The notes under the pieces were generated by a model. That model was not told the origin of the DNA. It did not search any database and saw nothing but the letters and a program-made list of their open reading frames with translations. Both the position numbers and the translations under genes were made by a program. Shown one piece after another: positions 8,437 through 18,001 of a stretch of 64,000 bases of DNA. Source of the stretch: Parafrankia irregularis (GTDB taxonomy: Bacteria; Actinomycetota; Actinomycetes; Frankiales; Frankiaceae). Each line of letters starts with the position of its first letter. The first letter of the stretch is position 1. The DNA lies in contig NZ_FAOZ01000026.1 in NCBI RefSeq assembly GCF_001536285.1, positions 1 to 64,000 of the forward strand, read 5' to 3'.

Positions 8437-10277
8437 CTGGAAGCAGCGGGGAGGGGGCGACCGACCCCTCCCCGGAGCATGACCCAACGGGGCAGGGGGC
8501 GATCGACGGAGGCCTGTCAGCCACCGGCGGACATGATCCGCTCATCAACGGCTACCGGTCCTTCACACCGATCGGGCAGGGCGGTTTCAGCATCGTCTAC
8601 ACCGCCTACCAGGACAGGTTCGACCGCACCGTGGCCGTCAAGGTCATCAGCTCGGACCTGCGGGACTCCGCGGCGGCACGCCGGTTCACCCGCGAGTGCC
8701 GGGTCGTCGGCAAGCTCACCGGGCACCCGAACATCATCACGGTCTTCGAGGCCGGTTCCACGGCCGACCGCCGCCCGTTCATCGCGATGCAGTACCTGCC
8801 CGGCGGTTCCGTCGCCGACCTGCTGCGGCGGAACGGGCCGCTCGGCGTCGCCGACACCCTGCGCATCGGGGCCGCCATCGCGGACGCCCTGCAGGCGGCG
8901 CACAAGGCGAAGATCCTCCACCGTGATGTGAAACCCGGCAACATCCTGCTGTCCGAACGCGGCGACCCGGTACTGAGCGACTTCGGGATCGCCAGCCGCG
9001 GGTTCGGCGCCGACATGTCGGCCAGCCAGGACGCGTTCACCCCGTCGTTCGCGGCACCGGAGGTCCTGCGCGGTGACGAGCCCAGCGTCGCCTCCGATCT
9101 GTACGGGCTGGGCGCGACGATGTACGCGATGCTGGCCGGAACCCCGCCGTTCGGGGTCCGCCCCGGCGACAGCCTGGCCACGATGATGCTGCGGGCGCTC
9201 ACCGAGGAGCTCGCCCCGATCCGTCGTGGGGACGTCCACTCCGATGTCGACGGCCTGCTGCGCGCGCTGCTCGCCCGCGATCCGTCGGCGCGGCCGCGTG
9301 ACGCCGCCACGGCCGCGGACGAGCTGCGCCGGCTGCACTCGCTCGAGGGGCTGACCCGGCGCCCCGCCCCGCGCCCTCCCGCCGACCCGCCACCTGCTCC
9401 AGCCGATCCATCACCCGGGGCCGCACGCCCGGCCCCCGCTCCAGAAGAGATCGTTCCGCCGAGCACCCTCGGCCCGGGCAACCCCGGCGCCCCCGACCGC
9501 TCCCGCACTTCGGACGACGCTCCCCCGGCAGCGCGCTCCGTCGCGCCCGACCGCGCCGCCGCGGCGTCCGCCCCGCTGTCGGAGCACACGACCGCACCAG
9601 GCCCCGCCCCCGCGGCGGCGCCCGCGCATATTCCGGAGGATCCGGAGGAAGACGCGGGAGCACCGGCCCACCAACCCGGTCACCAGCTTCATCACGGTCT
9701 GGAGGATCTGAGTGCCGCGGGGCTCGCCGGAGCGCGCCCGCCGGGACCGCCCGCCGACGAGGTGTCCGGGCAGCGGGATCCGGACCTGGACGACGACCGC
9801 CCGATGTCCGCCTGGCGCCGGTGGATCCGGATCACCGTGCCGGTGGCCGTGGGGCTGGCCGTGGCGATGCTGCTGGTGATCGGGCTGCTCGTGCCGGACG
9901 GCGACAGTCCGCCAGGACCGGGGTCGGCGTCCTCGACGTTGACTGCCTCCGGGGCCCCGGACCCAACGGATCCCAGCTCCGCCCGGCCCTCCGGGCTGCG
10001 GGCCGTCGACAACGGCACCGTCATCAGGCTGACCTGGACGAACGGATCCGCTCCTGGGGACCTGGTGCTACGAGTGTTCGACCCGGCCACCGCGATCGCC
10101 GCCATCGTCCTGCCCGCCGGCGCGACCGTGCACGAGCTGAAGGACGTGGATCCCGAGGCGCGGTACTGCTTCACCGTCGGCGCCATTCTCGGAGTGACCA
10201 GGGAGAGCGGCGTCGAAGGGGCGTGGTCGGACTTCGCCTGCATCCGAGACGCCACCCCTCCCCCGACCCAGAAGTGA
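8433..10277 (+). CDS. Transmembrane Ser/Thr protein kinase
   Basis: PknB-type receptor kinase of 614 residues. The kinase domain (about 37-300) shows a glycine loop (IGQGGFSIVYTA), Lys70 in AVKVI, the catalytic loop HRDVKPGN (Asp165), DFG (Asp183) and APEVL, so it should be active. A long Pro/Ala-rich juxtamembrane linker follows, then one membrane helix (near ITVPVAVGLAVAMLLVIGLL, about 467-487). The extracellular C-terminal domain of about 120 residues resembles a fibronectin-III fold (IRLTWTNGSAPGDLVLRVF). The GTG start overlaps the upstream stop. The extracellular domain resembles part of the secreted protein at 1284, so the kinase may sense or organise that surface assembly. Confidence 0.95.
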   Translation: MTGSSGEGATDPSPEHDPTGQGAIDGGLSATGGHDPLINGYRSFTPIGQGGFSIVYTAYQDRFDRTVAVKVISSDLRDSAAARRFTRECRVVGKLTGHPNIITVFEAGSTADRRPFIAMQYLPGGSVADLLRRNGPLGVADTLRIGAAIADALQAAHKAKILHRDVKPGNILLSERGDPVLSDFGIASRGFGADMSASQDAFTPSFAAPEVLRGDEPSVASDLYGLGATMYAMLAGTPPFGVRPGDSLATMMLRALTEELAPIRRGDVHSDVDGLLRALLARDPSARPRDAATAADELRRLHSLEGLTRRPAPRPPADPPPAPADPSPGAARPAPAPEEIVPPSTLGPGNPGAPDRSRTSDDAPPAARSVAPDRAAAASAPLSEHTTAPGPAPAAAPAHIPEDPEEDAGAPAHQPGHQLHHGLEDLSAAGLAGARPPGPPADEVSGQRDPDLDDDRPMSAWRRWIRITVPVAVGLAVAMLLVIGLLVPDGDSPPGPGSASSTLTASGAPDPTDPSSARPSGLRAVDNGTVIRLTWTNGSAPGDLVLRVFDPATAIAAIVLPAGATVHELKDVDPEARYCFTVGAILGVTRESGVEGAWSDFACIRDATPPPTQK

Positions 10278-10309
10278 GCCGGTGTGCCAGTCGTCGACAG
10301 GCCGGCTCA
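10275..10309. terminator. Bidirectional hairpin between convergent genes
   Basis: Perfect 8-bp inverted repeat: TGAGCCGG at 10275-10282 and CCGGCTCA at 10302-10309, with a 19-nt loop. The left arm includes the kinase stop codon and the right arm includes the stop codon of the convergent SARP gene. A very similar element lies at 29542-29575. Confidence 0.6.
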
Positions 10310-13300
10310 GGTGCCGGGCGACAGGCGGCGGGCGGCGGCGCGGGCGGCGAAGAGCGGCATGCCGAGACGTTCGTTGACCGCCTGGGCGGCGTCGAGTGCG
10401 CGGCGGGCCCGCTCGTGGTCGCCGACGATGGCGGCGAGCGTGCCGACGTACAGCTGCCCGGAGCCCATGCAGACGCCGCCCGGGGCGAACACGATCACGG
10501 CGTCGGCCCAGGGTTCCACCCGTTCCAGCAACGGCCGGGCCCAGTCTCGGGCGTCGGATCGGGTGCGGGCATGCCAGCACCACTCGGTCAGCAGGATCAG
10601 CGAAGCGGTCGCCGGCGGGCCGGAGCCGATCGCGGGCAGCCCCGGGCGCAGCAGCGGCGCCAGGACGGCGAGGGAGGCATCCGCGTCACCGGCCTGTGCC
10701 AGGCCGAGGGCCCGCACGATCAGCCAGCCGGGATGGTCCGTCGGTGCCGGAGCCGCCGCTTCGGGCAGCGCCGCCGCCAGCGCCCCAAGCTCCCAGGCGA
10801 CCATGCCACCGATCGCCTCGACGGACGCCCGGGCCACCGCGGCGGCCTGGGCGGAGGCGGTGAGCAGCGGGGAGAAGACCGACTCCGCCTGCCGGCGGGC
10901 GTCGTCGAGACGTCCCGACATCAGGTCACGCATCGCCTTCCACCAGCAGGCGACGAGGGTGAAATCGTCGTAGCGCAGCCGGCGGGCGGTGGCGGCGAGC
11001 AACTGGGCCTGCCCGTCCGCCTCGGCGAGCTCACCCAGTTCGAGCAGGGTCAGGGCGCGCAGCTGCGCCACGGTGAGGCGGGCACCGACGTCACCGGCGG
11101 CCAGTGCGCCGAGGCGGTCGAGCACGGCCAGGCGCCGGGCTGCCAGGTCGGGGCGCCACCAGGTCACGAAGCGGGCCAGCAGCACCATCCGCTCCAGGTC
11201 GGCCGAGGCATCCTCGGTCGCCTCGAACACCGCCTGCGCCGCGGTCAGGTGTTGCTCGGCGCGCCGGAGATCGCCGGCGAGCGCGAAGCGTGCCGCGCAG
11301 GCCGCCTCGACGGCTCCCGCCGTGGCCGGGGTCAGTCCGGGCAGGCGGCGTGCTTCGAGGAGGCGGGCGAGAACGTCCGGTGCGGTCTCGCCGGCCATCG
11401 ACCAGTAGCCGGTGACGGGACCGCCCGCGGCTTCGAGCGCGGCCTGGGCCGCGAGATCGGACTCGCCGGCGAGCGTCGCCTCGTCGTAGGTGGTCGCCAG
11501 CAGCTCGGCGGACTCGGACAGGCGCCCGGCGCGGTACAGGGCCCGACCGGCAGCCAGGCCCAGCCGCGCCCGCTGCCGTGTCGGTGACAGCTGTTTGGGT
11601 GACAGCTGTGGGGGTGACAGCTGTGTCGGTGGTGGCGTCTGCGGCCGCGAGAAATGCGGCGGTTGTGGACCTGCCGTGGTGGGAGTCCGGTCCAGGCCGC
11701 GGCGGGCCCAGCTGACCGCGCCGTCGAAGTCCGCGACGACGAGGGCTGCCTCGGCCGCGGCGAGAGCGGCGCCCGCGGCCCGCGGATCATCGCCGCGCAG
11801 CAGATGGTCCGCGACCGCCTGCACCCCGGCGCCGCCCGCCAGCAGCACGTCGGCGCAGCGTCGATGCCAGTCGGCCTGCAGCCGCCGGGTCGTGCGGGCG
11901 ACCAGGCTCTCCCGGACCAGCGCATGCGCGAACCGCACGACGCCCGGCTCATCGGCGATCAGTCCCGCGCGCACGGCGTTGTCGAACGCCTCGTCGAGGG
12001 CGGCGGACGTCGTTACCTGATCACGACCGCCGCGAGACGAACCGCTCGACGATCCGTCGTCGGCGACCTGGGCGATGACATCCCAGGCGACATCGTCGCC
12101 GAGCACGGCGGCCACGCGCAGCAGTCCGCGCGCGGGCTCGCCGAGCGCGGCGACCCGCGAGCTGATCACGTCGATGACCCGGTCGGGCAGGTCACGCGCG
12201 GGACGTCCGGCGGCGACCAGCCGGGTGAGCTCGGTCATGAAGAACGCGTTGCCGGCGCTGCGCTCGGCCACCACCGCGGCGACCGCGGCGACGTCCGCCG
12301 CCGCGGCCTCCGAAGCCGTGATGTCCGAAGCCGTGATGTCCGTAGCCGTGGTATTCCCTGGCGCGACGGGTGACCCGGGCCCTCGGGCGGGAATCGCGCC
12401 CACCCGCGGCATGATCGCGGCGACGTATTCGGCGACCGCGGTGGAGGCAAGCGGCCGAAGCCGAAGGTGGTCGCCCGGCAGCCGACCGAGCTCGGCCAGG
12501 AACGCCTCCAGGGCATCCGAGGCCCCCGCGGAGTCCGCGGGGCCGGCCGGATCACCGCGATCACCGCGATCAGCGCCGCTGCCACCACCGGCATCGGCGG
12601 CGCCACCCAGATACTCGTCGCGGACCGTGACGCTGATCAGCAGGGGCCGGTCGGCGTCGGTGCGGCCCCGGACGAGAGCGGCCAGCACCCGAAGTGACGC
12701 CGCGTCAGCCCACTGCAGGTCGTCGACCACGATCTTGGACAGCCCGGCGCCGGCCGCCGGGTCCGGGCCCTGGCCGGGGGCCTGCCCGAGGACCTGACCG
12801 GCTGCCGGGACAGGCCCCGGCTCGGCACCGAGCGCCGCCGCGAGCAGGAGCGCCCACGAACGAACGGATGCCTCCGCCGGCGGTGCCAGCGCCGGAAACA
12901 GTGCCCGGCACAGGTCGTACGGGGCGGCGTCGTCGCCTGGAAGGCAGCGTGCCCGGCCATGCACTGCGCTCGGCGCTGCGCCCCGAACCGTCCCGTCGGC
13001 AGCGGGAAGCGTCGCCAGGACCTCCGTGACCAGGCGTGTCTTGCCGACTCCGGCGGGGCCGGACACCACCAGCGCCCGCGCGCCGCCTGCCGGTAGATCG
13101 ACGACGGCCCGCGCCCGTTCCAGCTCGGCGGCACGGCCGACGAACGGCGACGACGCCCGTGCCAGGGCAGTCGGTGGCGCTGCGAGGGCTGGCTGTCGCG
13201 CCGACGCCAGCGGCGGCGGCGGCGAAAGTACCAGCGACGAAGGTGCAGGCGGTGCAGGCTGCGACCGGGGCGGGACATCGGTCCGGGCCGAGGGCGCGGA

Positions 13301-14104
13301 CACCGTGGAGCGGCGTCCAGGCCACCAGCCGGGACGTGCCGCGGCCGGGTCCGCCTGGTGCACGGCGGCCTCGACCGCGCGCAGCGTCGGGCCCGGGTCC
13401 AGGCCCAGCTCGTCGCGCAGCAGGGCGCGAGCCCGGGCGAGCTCGGACAGTGCCTCGACCTGGCGGTCGGCGCGGTAGAGGGCAAGCGCCCGCATCGCCA
13501 CCAGGCTCTCGCGGGTCGGCTGGGCGGCGACGACGGCCGCGAGCTCCCCCAGCAGTCCCCGATGGTCACCCAGGTCGAGGCGGGCCAGCGTGTGGCGCTC
13601 GACGGCGAGCAGCCGCTCCTCCCGCAGCCGGCTGGGCTGTTCGGGAAGGGCGTCGTCGAGCAGGCCTCCGTAGGGCTCGTCGCCGCGCCAGCGGCCCAGG
13701 GCGGCCCGCCCGGCCGCGGCGGCCAGCTCCGGGTGGCCGTCACGGAGATGCGCCTCGAGCCGCGCCGCGTCGTGGCGGAAGGCGGCGGAGTCCAGCTGAC
13801 GGACCGGGTCGGTGAGGATCAGCTGGTAGCCGGTGGCCCTGGTGACCAGCAGACGTGCCTGCGCCGCCGGAACGTCAGGCTCGAGGCGACGCCGCAGCCG
13901 GGAGATCCACCCCTGCAGGGTGGTGGCGGCTGTGGCCGGTGGCTGCCCCGACCACAGCTGGTCGGCCAGCCGGGCCGGTGACAGCGGTGCCTGGCACTGG
14001 GCCACCAGCAGCGCGAGCAGGGTGGCGGCCCGCCCGACACCGAGGTCGAGATCGCGCCCCTGGACGTCCCACGCCGTCACCGCGCCCAACACCCCGAGAC
14101 GCAT
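10307..14104 (-). CDS. SARP/AfsR-like regulator with BTAD and ATPase domains
   Basis: A large (1265-residue) transcriptional regulator of the SARP/AfsR type. Residues 1-95 form an OmpR-like winged helix, and about 100-245 a bacterial transcriptional activator domain (RALALYRADRQVEALSEL). A linker leads to an AAA/NTPase module with FVGRAAELERAR and P-loop GPAGVGKTRLV near residues 325-365. The C-terminal half is TPR-like helical repeats. The linker near 11580-11640 encodes a small QLSP repeat. The start is ATG 14104; a TATTGT box ends 6 nt upstream, so the transcript is probably leaderless. Such regulators usually control secondary metabolism, but no biosynthetic cluster is adjacent, so its targets are unknown. 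Confidence 0.92.
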   Translation of the reverse strand: MRLGVLGAVTAWDVQGRDLDLGVGRAATLLALLVAQCQAPLSPARLADQLWSGQPPATAATTLQGWISRLRRRLEPDVPAAQARLLVTRATGYQLILTDPVRQLDSAAFRHDAARLEAHLRDGHPELAAAAGRAALGRWRGDEPYGGLLDDALPEQPSRLREERLLAVERHTLARLDLGDHRGLLGELAAVVAAQPTRESLVAMRALALYRADRQVEALSELARARALLRDELGLDPGPTLRAVEAAVHQADPAAARPGWWPGRRSTVSAPSARTDVPPRSQPAPPAPSSLVLSPPPPLASARQPALAAPPTALARASSPFVGRAAELERARAVVDLPAGGARALVVSGPAGVGKTRLVTEVLATLPAADGTVRGAAPSAVHGRARCLPGDDAAPYDLCRALFPALAPPAEASVRSWALLLAAALGAEPGPVPAAGQVLGQAPGQGPDPAAGAGLSKIVVDDLQWADAASLRVLAALVRGRTDADRPLLISVTVRDEYLGGAADAGGGSGADRGDRGDPAGPADSAGASDALEAFLAELGRLPGDHLRLRPLASTAVAEYVAAIMPRVGAIPARGPGSPVAPGNTTATDITASDITASEAAAADVAAVAAVVAERSAGNAFFMTELTRLVAAGRPARDLPDRVIDVISSRVAALGEPARGLLRVAAVLGDDVAWDVIAQVADDGSSSGSSRGGRDQVTTSAALDEAFDNAVRAGLIADEPGVVRFAHALVRESLVARTTRRLQADWHRRCADVLLAGGAGVQAVADHLLRGDDPRAAGAALAAAEAALVVADFDGAVSWARRGLDRTPTTAGPQPPHFSRPQTPPPTQLSPPQLSPKQLSPTRQRARLGLAAGRALYRAGRLSESAELLATTYDEATLAGESDLAAQAALEAAGGPVTGYWSMAGETAPDVLARLLEARRLPGLTPATAGAVEAACAARFALAGDLRRAEQHLTAAQAVFEATEDASADLERMVLLARFVTWWRPDLAARRLAVLDRLGALAAGDVGARLTVAQLRALTLLELGELAEADGQAQLLAATARRLRYDDFTLVACWWKAMRDLMSGRLDDARRQAESVFSPLLTASAQAAAVARASVEAIGGMVAWELGALAAALPEAAAPAPTDHPGWLIVRALGLAQAGDADASLAVLAPLLRPGLPAIGSGPPATASLILLTEWCWHARTRSDARDWARPLLERVEPWADAVIVFAPGGVCMGSGQLYVGTLAAIVGDHERARRALDAAQAVNERLGMPLFAARAAARRLSPGT

Positions 14105-14110
14105 CGGGCC

Positions 14111-14116
14111 ACAATA
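14111..14116 (-). promoter_or_regulatory. -10 box of the SARP gene (leaderless)
   Basis: On the minus strand TATTGT ends 6 nt before the ATG at 14104, with no Shine-Dalgarno between. This spacing fits a transcript starting at the initiation codon. Confidence 0.5.
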
Positions 14117-14295
14117 GGGCTGCCGTCGGGCCAGGCGCACCTGCCTGCCGTGGTCGGCTTCCCGACCGGTACGTGGCCGACCGGTACGTGGCCGACCGGC
14201 GCCTTCGCGGCCTGTGCCCTCAGGGATCTCCGTACCAGCGGCTCGTACCAGGCGTCCACCAGGGCCGTACCAGCCGCCCTGGTGAAGGTCGTCCC

Positions 14296-16176
14296 ATGAC
14301 CTCCACGGAAATCCCCGCCCACGGCGGATCACGCTCGAACCGACCTGGACCCGCGGCCACCGGCGCGCCCTGCGGTCCCTCTCCCTCTTCCTCCGCTGTT
14401 TCCGCACTCGGTTCTGCCGCCGCCAGCCGGACCGCTGACGGGCGACGACCGCGTCGCGAGCTTGTGGTGTTCCTCGCCGTGACCTTCGGGCTGACGGCTC
14501 TGAGCACGGCGGTGGCGCTGGGCCAGTCCGTCGATGTCCGCCATATCGGCGACGCCTCCGGCCTCGGGCAGACCGCCATGTACGCGCAGGCGCTCTGGCC
14601 GCTGCTCGGCGCGGTGGCAGCCCGGCTGGCGGTGCGGCGCCCCCACCGTCCCGGTACTGGCGCCGACCAGGCTGGTCCTGCCGCCACCAGAGCAGCTGCT
14701 GCCCCCGGCGGTGCCGACGGCGCTGCCGCCCGGGACGGATGGGGGTGGCGGCGGCCGTCCGCGCGCGTTCTGGGCCTGGCCTGGCTCTACGGGGTGAGCT
14801 ACCCGCTGCTGGGCGGACTCGTGTTGTGGATGACCGGGCTCGGCGGCTTCGACGGTGCCGGACTCGCCGACACCTTCGCGCTCGGCGGCCTACCCACTGC
14901 CGTCGGCACGGCGCTGGCCGTGGTGCTGGGTCTGACCGTGGGCTGCGCGCCCTACGTCCTGCTGGCGATCGGGGAGGAGGTCGGCTGGCGCGGCGTGCTC
15001 GTCCCACATCTGGCGGAAGGGAACTCGCCGGCCAGGGTCGTGCTGCTCGGCGGCCTGATCTGGTCGGCGTTCCACCTTCCGATCATCGTCGCCCTGGGCG
15101 GGACTCCGGACGGCGTGCCGACGCCGGTCGCCGCCGTCTGCTTCACGGTCGCGCTGACCGCGCTGGGCGCGACGCTGGCCTGGCAGCGGCTGCGCCACGG
15201 CCTGTGGCCGGCGGTGGTCACCCATGCCGCGGTGAACGCGACGCTCTACACGGTCGTCGAGCCGGCCACGACTGACCGGGCCCACACCGGCTGGTTCGGA
15301 ACGGAGACCGGCCTGCTGCTCGCGGTGGCCTCGGTCGTCGCGGCGGTCTGCTGGTCGCGGCGCGCGCCGCTGCGCCCCTCCGCAGCCGGCGCGGTCGTCG
15401 CGGACATCGCGGACATCGCGAACGCCGTGGACGCCGTGGACATCACGGCAACCCCGTCGGCCGCCTCGACGCAGGCCACGCCGAAGCAGGCAGCCCCGGC
15501 ACAGGTCGGCGGCCCGGCACGGGCCAGCGAGCCCATCGACACCTCGGACATGCAGGTCGTGCATGCCATGTTCCGCCGGCAGTTCGGCCTCCTGCCCGAT
15601 CTCGTCCGTGCCAGCCGGCCGGGGGACAGCGGCCAGGCGACAGCGGTCGCGGACCATCTGGACCTGCTGCTGGCCCTGCTGCGCGAGCACCACAGCGGCG
15701 AGGACAGGGTGCTGTGGCCCCTGCTGGTCGAACGGGCGCCGACGCTCACGGCGGCGGCGACGCTCGTCCTGGTCGGGCGCCAGCATGACGGTGTCGACCA
15801 GCTGGCCGACGCCGTCCGCCAGGCTGCGCAGGCCTGGCGCCGCGGGGCCGCCCTGGCGGACCGGGACCGGCTGGCCGGCCTGCTGGAGGATCTCGGCGTG
15901 GCCCTGGAGGACCACCTCGACGCCGAGGAACGCGAGATCGTCCCGCTGGCAGCCACCCTGCTCACCGCGACCGAGTGGGCGGCGCTCGGCCGGGACGGCT
16001 CGTTGAAGCTGTCCCCACGCCAGCTGCTGCTCTCGCTCGGGATGATCGAGGACGGTGCCGGGCCGCAGGGACTGGCACGGATGACCTCCGAGCTGCCATC
16101 GGTCGCCCGGCCGCTCGTCGCGGGCCTCGCCCGCCGGGTGCACCGCCGGACCATGCGAACACTGACCCGAGCCTGA
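14296..16176 (+). CDS. CPBP (CAAX-type) membrane protease fused to hemerythrin
   Basis: A 626-residue two-part protein. The N-terminal part (about 55-360) is a polytopic CPBP/Abi-family intramembrane protease. It has EEVGWRGVL (Glu227, Glu228, Arg232), the second motif FHLP (Phe259-His260) and a later HAAVNA. After an Ala/Asp-rich linker (DIADIANAVDAVDI), residues about 418-560 form a hemerythrin (HHE) domain. Candidate di-iron ligands are His423, His465/466, Glu469, His497, His540 and Glu544/545. The start is ATG 14296 with GGTGAAGG upstream. It is divergent from the SARP gene. The hemerythrin domain suggests oxygen, iron or NO sensing that gates proteolysis; that is inference. Both halves look intact. 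Confidence 0.9.
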   Translation: MTSTEIPAHGGSRSNRPGPAATGAPCGPSPSSSAVSALGSAAASRTADGRRPRRELVVFLAVTFGLTALSTAVALGQSVDVRHIGDASGLGQTAMYAQALWPLLGAVAARLAVRRPHRPGTGADQAGPAATRAAAAPGGADGAAARDGWGWRRPSARVLGLAWLYGVSYPLLGGLVLWMTGLGGFDGAGLADTFALGGLPTAVGTALAVVLGLTVGCAPYVLLAIGEEVGWRGVLVPHLAEGNSPARVVLLGGLIWSAFHLPIIVALGGTPDGVPTPVAAVCFTVALTALGATLAWQRLRHGLWPAVVTHAAVNATLYTVVEPATTDRAHTGWFGTETGLLLAVASVVAAVCWSRRAPLRPSAAGAVVADIADIANAVDAVDITATPSAASTQATPKQAAPAQVGGPARASEPIDTSDMQVVHAMFRRQFGLLPDLVRASRPGDSGQATAVADHLDLLLALLREHHSGEDRVLWPLLVERAPTLTAAATLVLVGRQHDGVDQLADAVRQAAQAWRRGAALADRDRLAGLLEDLGVALEDHLDAEEREIVPLAATLLTATEWAALGRDGSLKLSPRQLLLSLGMIEDGAGPQGLARMTSELPSVARPLVAGLARRVHRRTMRTLTRA

Positions 16177-16184
16177 CCTTGTTC

Positions 16185-17234
16185 TCACACCCGCAGCGGA
16201 GCCCGGGCGAAGTCCGTCAGGCCGTCGGTGAAACCGACCGTCGGCTGGTAGCCGAGAACATCGCGGGCGAGGCCCGAGGAGGCGGTCACGTGGCGGACGT
16301 CGGCCGCCCGGTAGCGGCCGGTGACGACGGGATCAGGGCCGCCGTACGCGCGGGACAGTGCCCAGGCCATCTCACCGACGGTGCGCGGCTCGCCGCTGCC
16401 GATGTTGAGCGCCCGCAGCCGCCCGGGCTCACCGGCCCGCGGGGACAGCGCCAGGGCGGTGGCCCGGGCGACGTCCCGTACGTGTACGAAGTCCCTGAGC
16501 TGGGCTCCGTCCTCGTGCACCTGCGGGGCCTCTCCCCGCTCCAGGGCGCTGCGGAAGATCGAGGCGACCCCCGCGTAGGGGGTGTCCCTCGGCATCCGCG
16601 GGCCGTAGACGTTGTGGTAGCGCAGCGCGACCACCGATCCGCCGCTGGCGGCCGCCCAGACCGCGGCGAGATGTTCCTGCGCGACCTTGGTGGCGGCGTA
16701 GACGCTGCGCGGGTCCAGCGGCGCGTCCTCGTGCACAAGCGTCGGCTCCAGCGGCAGCCCGCAGCCGGGGCAGGCCGGCTCGTAGCGCCCGGCCCGCAGG
16801 TCGGCGTCGTCGCGGGGGTCCGGTCTGACCCGGCCATGGGTCTCACATCGGTACGCGCCCTCGCCGTAGACGACCATCGAGCTCGCCAGCACCAGCCGGC
16901 GCACACCGCGGCGGGCCATCGCGGCGAGCAGCACGGCTGTGCCGAGATCGTTGTGGCCGGCGTAGGCGGGCAGGTCGTCGAGGTCGACGCCGTGCCCGAC
17001 CTTCGCGGCCAGATGGCACACCGCGTCCACTCCGTCGAGAGCGGACTCGACGGTGGCCGCGCTGCGGACGTCCCCGACGACGAGGTCGGCCGGCAGGTCC
17101 TCTCGGCTGGGCCGGGCCCGGTGGACGGCGGGATCCAGCGCGTCCAGCACCCGGACCCGCTCCCCTGCCGCCACCAGCGCCTCGACGAGATGGGACCCGA
17201 TGAAACCGGCACCGCCGGTGACGAGGATTCGCAC
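16185..17234 (-). CDS. NAD-dependent epimerase/dehydratase (extended SDR)
   Basis: Nucleotide-sugar-type extended SDR of 349 residues. It opens with the NAD-binding motif VTGGAGFIGSHL, and the catalytic Tyr-Lys pair is in SVYAATKVAQE. A PACPGCGLP segment adds an unusual CxxC in the middle. The GTG at 17234 is chosen because the Rossmann fold starts immediately there. A TAGCGT box lies 7 nt upstream, so it may have its own leaderless transcript besides being last in the GT2-DUF2064-methyltransferase operon. The product is probably a 4-epimerised or dehydrated NDP-sugar; the substrate cannot be named. Confidence 0.9.
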   Translation of the reverse strand: MRILVTGGAGFIGSHLVEALVAAGERVRVLDALDPAVHRARPSREDLPADLVVGDVRSAATVESALDGVDAVCHLAAKVGHGVDLDDLPAYAGHNDLGTAVLLAAMARRGVRRLVLASSMVVYGEGAYRCETHGRVRPDPRDDADLRAGRYEPACPGCGLPLEPTLVHEDAPLDPRSVYAATKVAQEHLAAVWAAASGGSVVALRYHNVYGPRMPRDTPYAGVASIFRSALERGEAPQVHEDGAQLRDFVHVRDVARATALALSPRAGEPGRLRALNIGSGEPRTVGEMAWALSRAYGGPDPVVTGRYRAADVRHVTASSGLARDVLGYQPTVGFTDGLTDFARAPLRV

Positions 17235-17241
17235 GATGGCG

Positions 17242-17247
17242 ACGCTA
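17242..17247 (-). promoter_or_regulatory. Possible -10 box of the epimerase gene
   Basis: TAGCGT on the minus strand ends 7 nt before the GTG at 17234 with no Shine-Dalgarno between. It is one of several boxes in this window at the same distance from a start codon. Confidence 0.3.
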
Positions 17248-17272
17248 GGCGCCCGTGAGGTGCCGCGGCACC

Positions 17273-18001
17273 TCACGGCTCCTTACAGGACGAGGAAGGA
17301 CGAGTCGAGGAGAGGAGACGGGCGAAGTGCCGGCCAGCACTCTGCCAGGTCTCCGCCACCTCGAACCCGCTGACGGCGGCGAGGCCGGCGATCCCGTCGA
17401 CTCCGACGCCGGCCCAGCGCAGCGGGGCGCTCACCAGGCCCTCCACCGCCAGGCGCGTCCAGTAGGAGCCGGTCGGCGCTCCGGGCGGGTCGAGTTCGAC
17501 CAGCACGGTTCCGTCCGGGGCGAGCAGCAGGGCGATCCGGCGCAGCAGCCGGCCGGGATCGCCGCCGATCCCGATGTTGCCGTCGACGAGCAGCGTCTCG
17601 CGCCACCGCCCGGCACCCGGCAGCGGGCCGAAGACGTCACGGCACAGGGCCGAGGCACCCGACTGCCGCGCCAGCACGACGGCGAAGGGGGCGATGTCGA
17701 TGCCGAGGACGGTTATCCCGCGGGCGGCGAGGGCGGCCGCGAGACGTCCGGGACCGCAGCCCACGTCGAGGGCCGGGCCGCGGCAGCGGGAGAGGAGGGA
17801 CTCGTCGGCGTCCGAGGCCGGGCCCAGCCACCGGTCGACGCGAAGAGCCCGCCACTGCCCGTTCCGCCTTGCCAGCAGCGGGCTGCCCGGAGCGCGCAGC
17901 GCGGCGTCGTAGACGGCGCGCGGCGACGGGACACCCACCGCGGCCCGTGCGGCCCCGGTACCTGGGCTGTCGGTGCCCGGGCTGTCGGTGTCAGGTCTCA
18001 T
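17273..18001 (-). CDS. Class I SAM-dependent methyltransferase
   Basis: A 242-residue Rossmann-type methyltransferase. Motif I is LDVGCGPGRLAAALAARG, followed by the acidic GIDIAP and a motif IV-like region (LLVDGNIGIGGD). The N-terminus has a short TDSPG repeat. The start ATG 18001 overlaps the stop of the DUF2064 gene (ATGA), so the two are coupled. Together with GT2, DUF2064 and the epimerase it forms a four-gene operon that probably glycosylates and modifies a lipid or small molecule. The methyl acceptor is unknown. Confidence 0.88.
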   Translation of the reverse strand: MRPDTDSPGTDSPGTGAARAAVGVPSPRAVYDAALRAPGSPLLARRNGQWRALRVDRWLGPASDADESLLSRCRGPALDVGCGPGRLAAALAARGITVLGIDIAPFAVVLARQSGASALCRDVFGPLPGAGRWRETLLVDGNIGIGGDPGRLLRRIALLLAPDGTVLVELDPPGAPTGSYWTRLAVEGLVSAPLRWAGVGVDGIAGLAAVSGFEVAETWQSAGRHFARLLSSTRPSSSCKEP

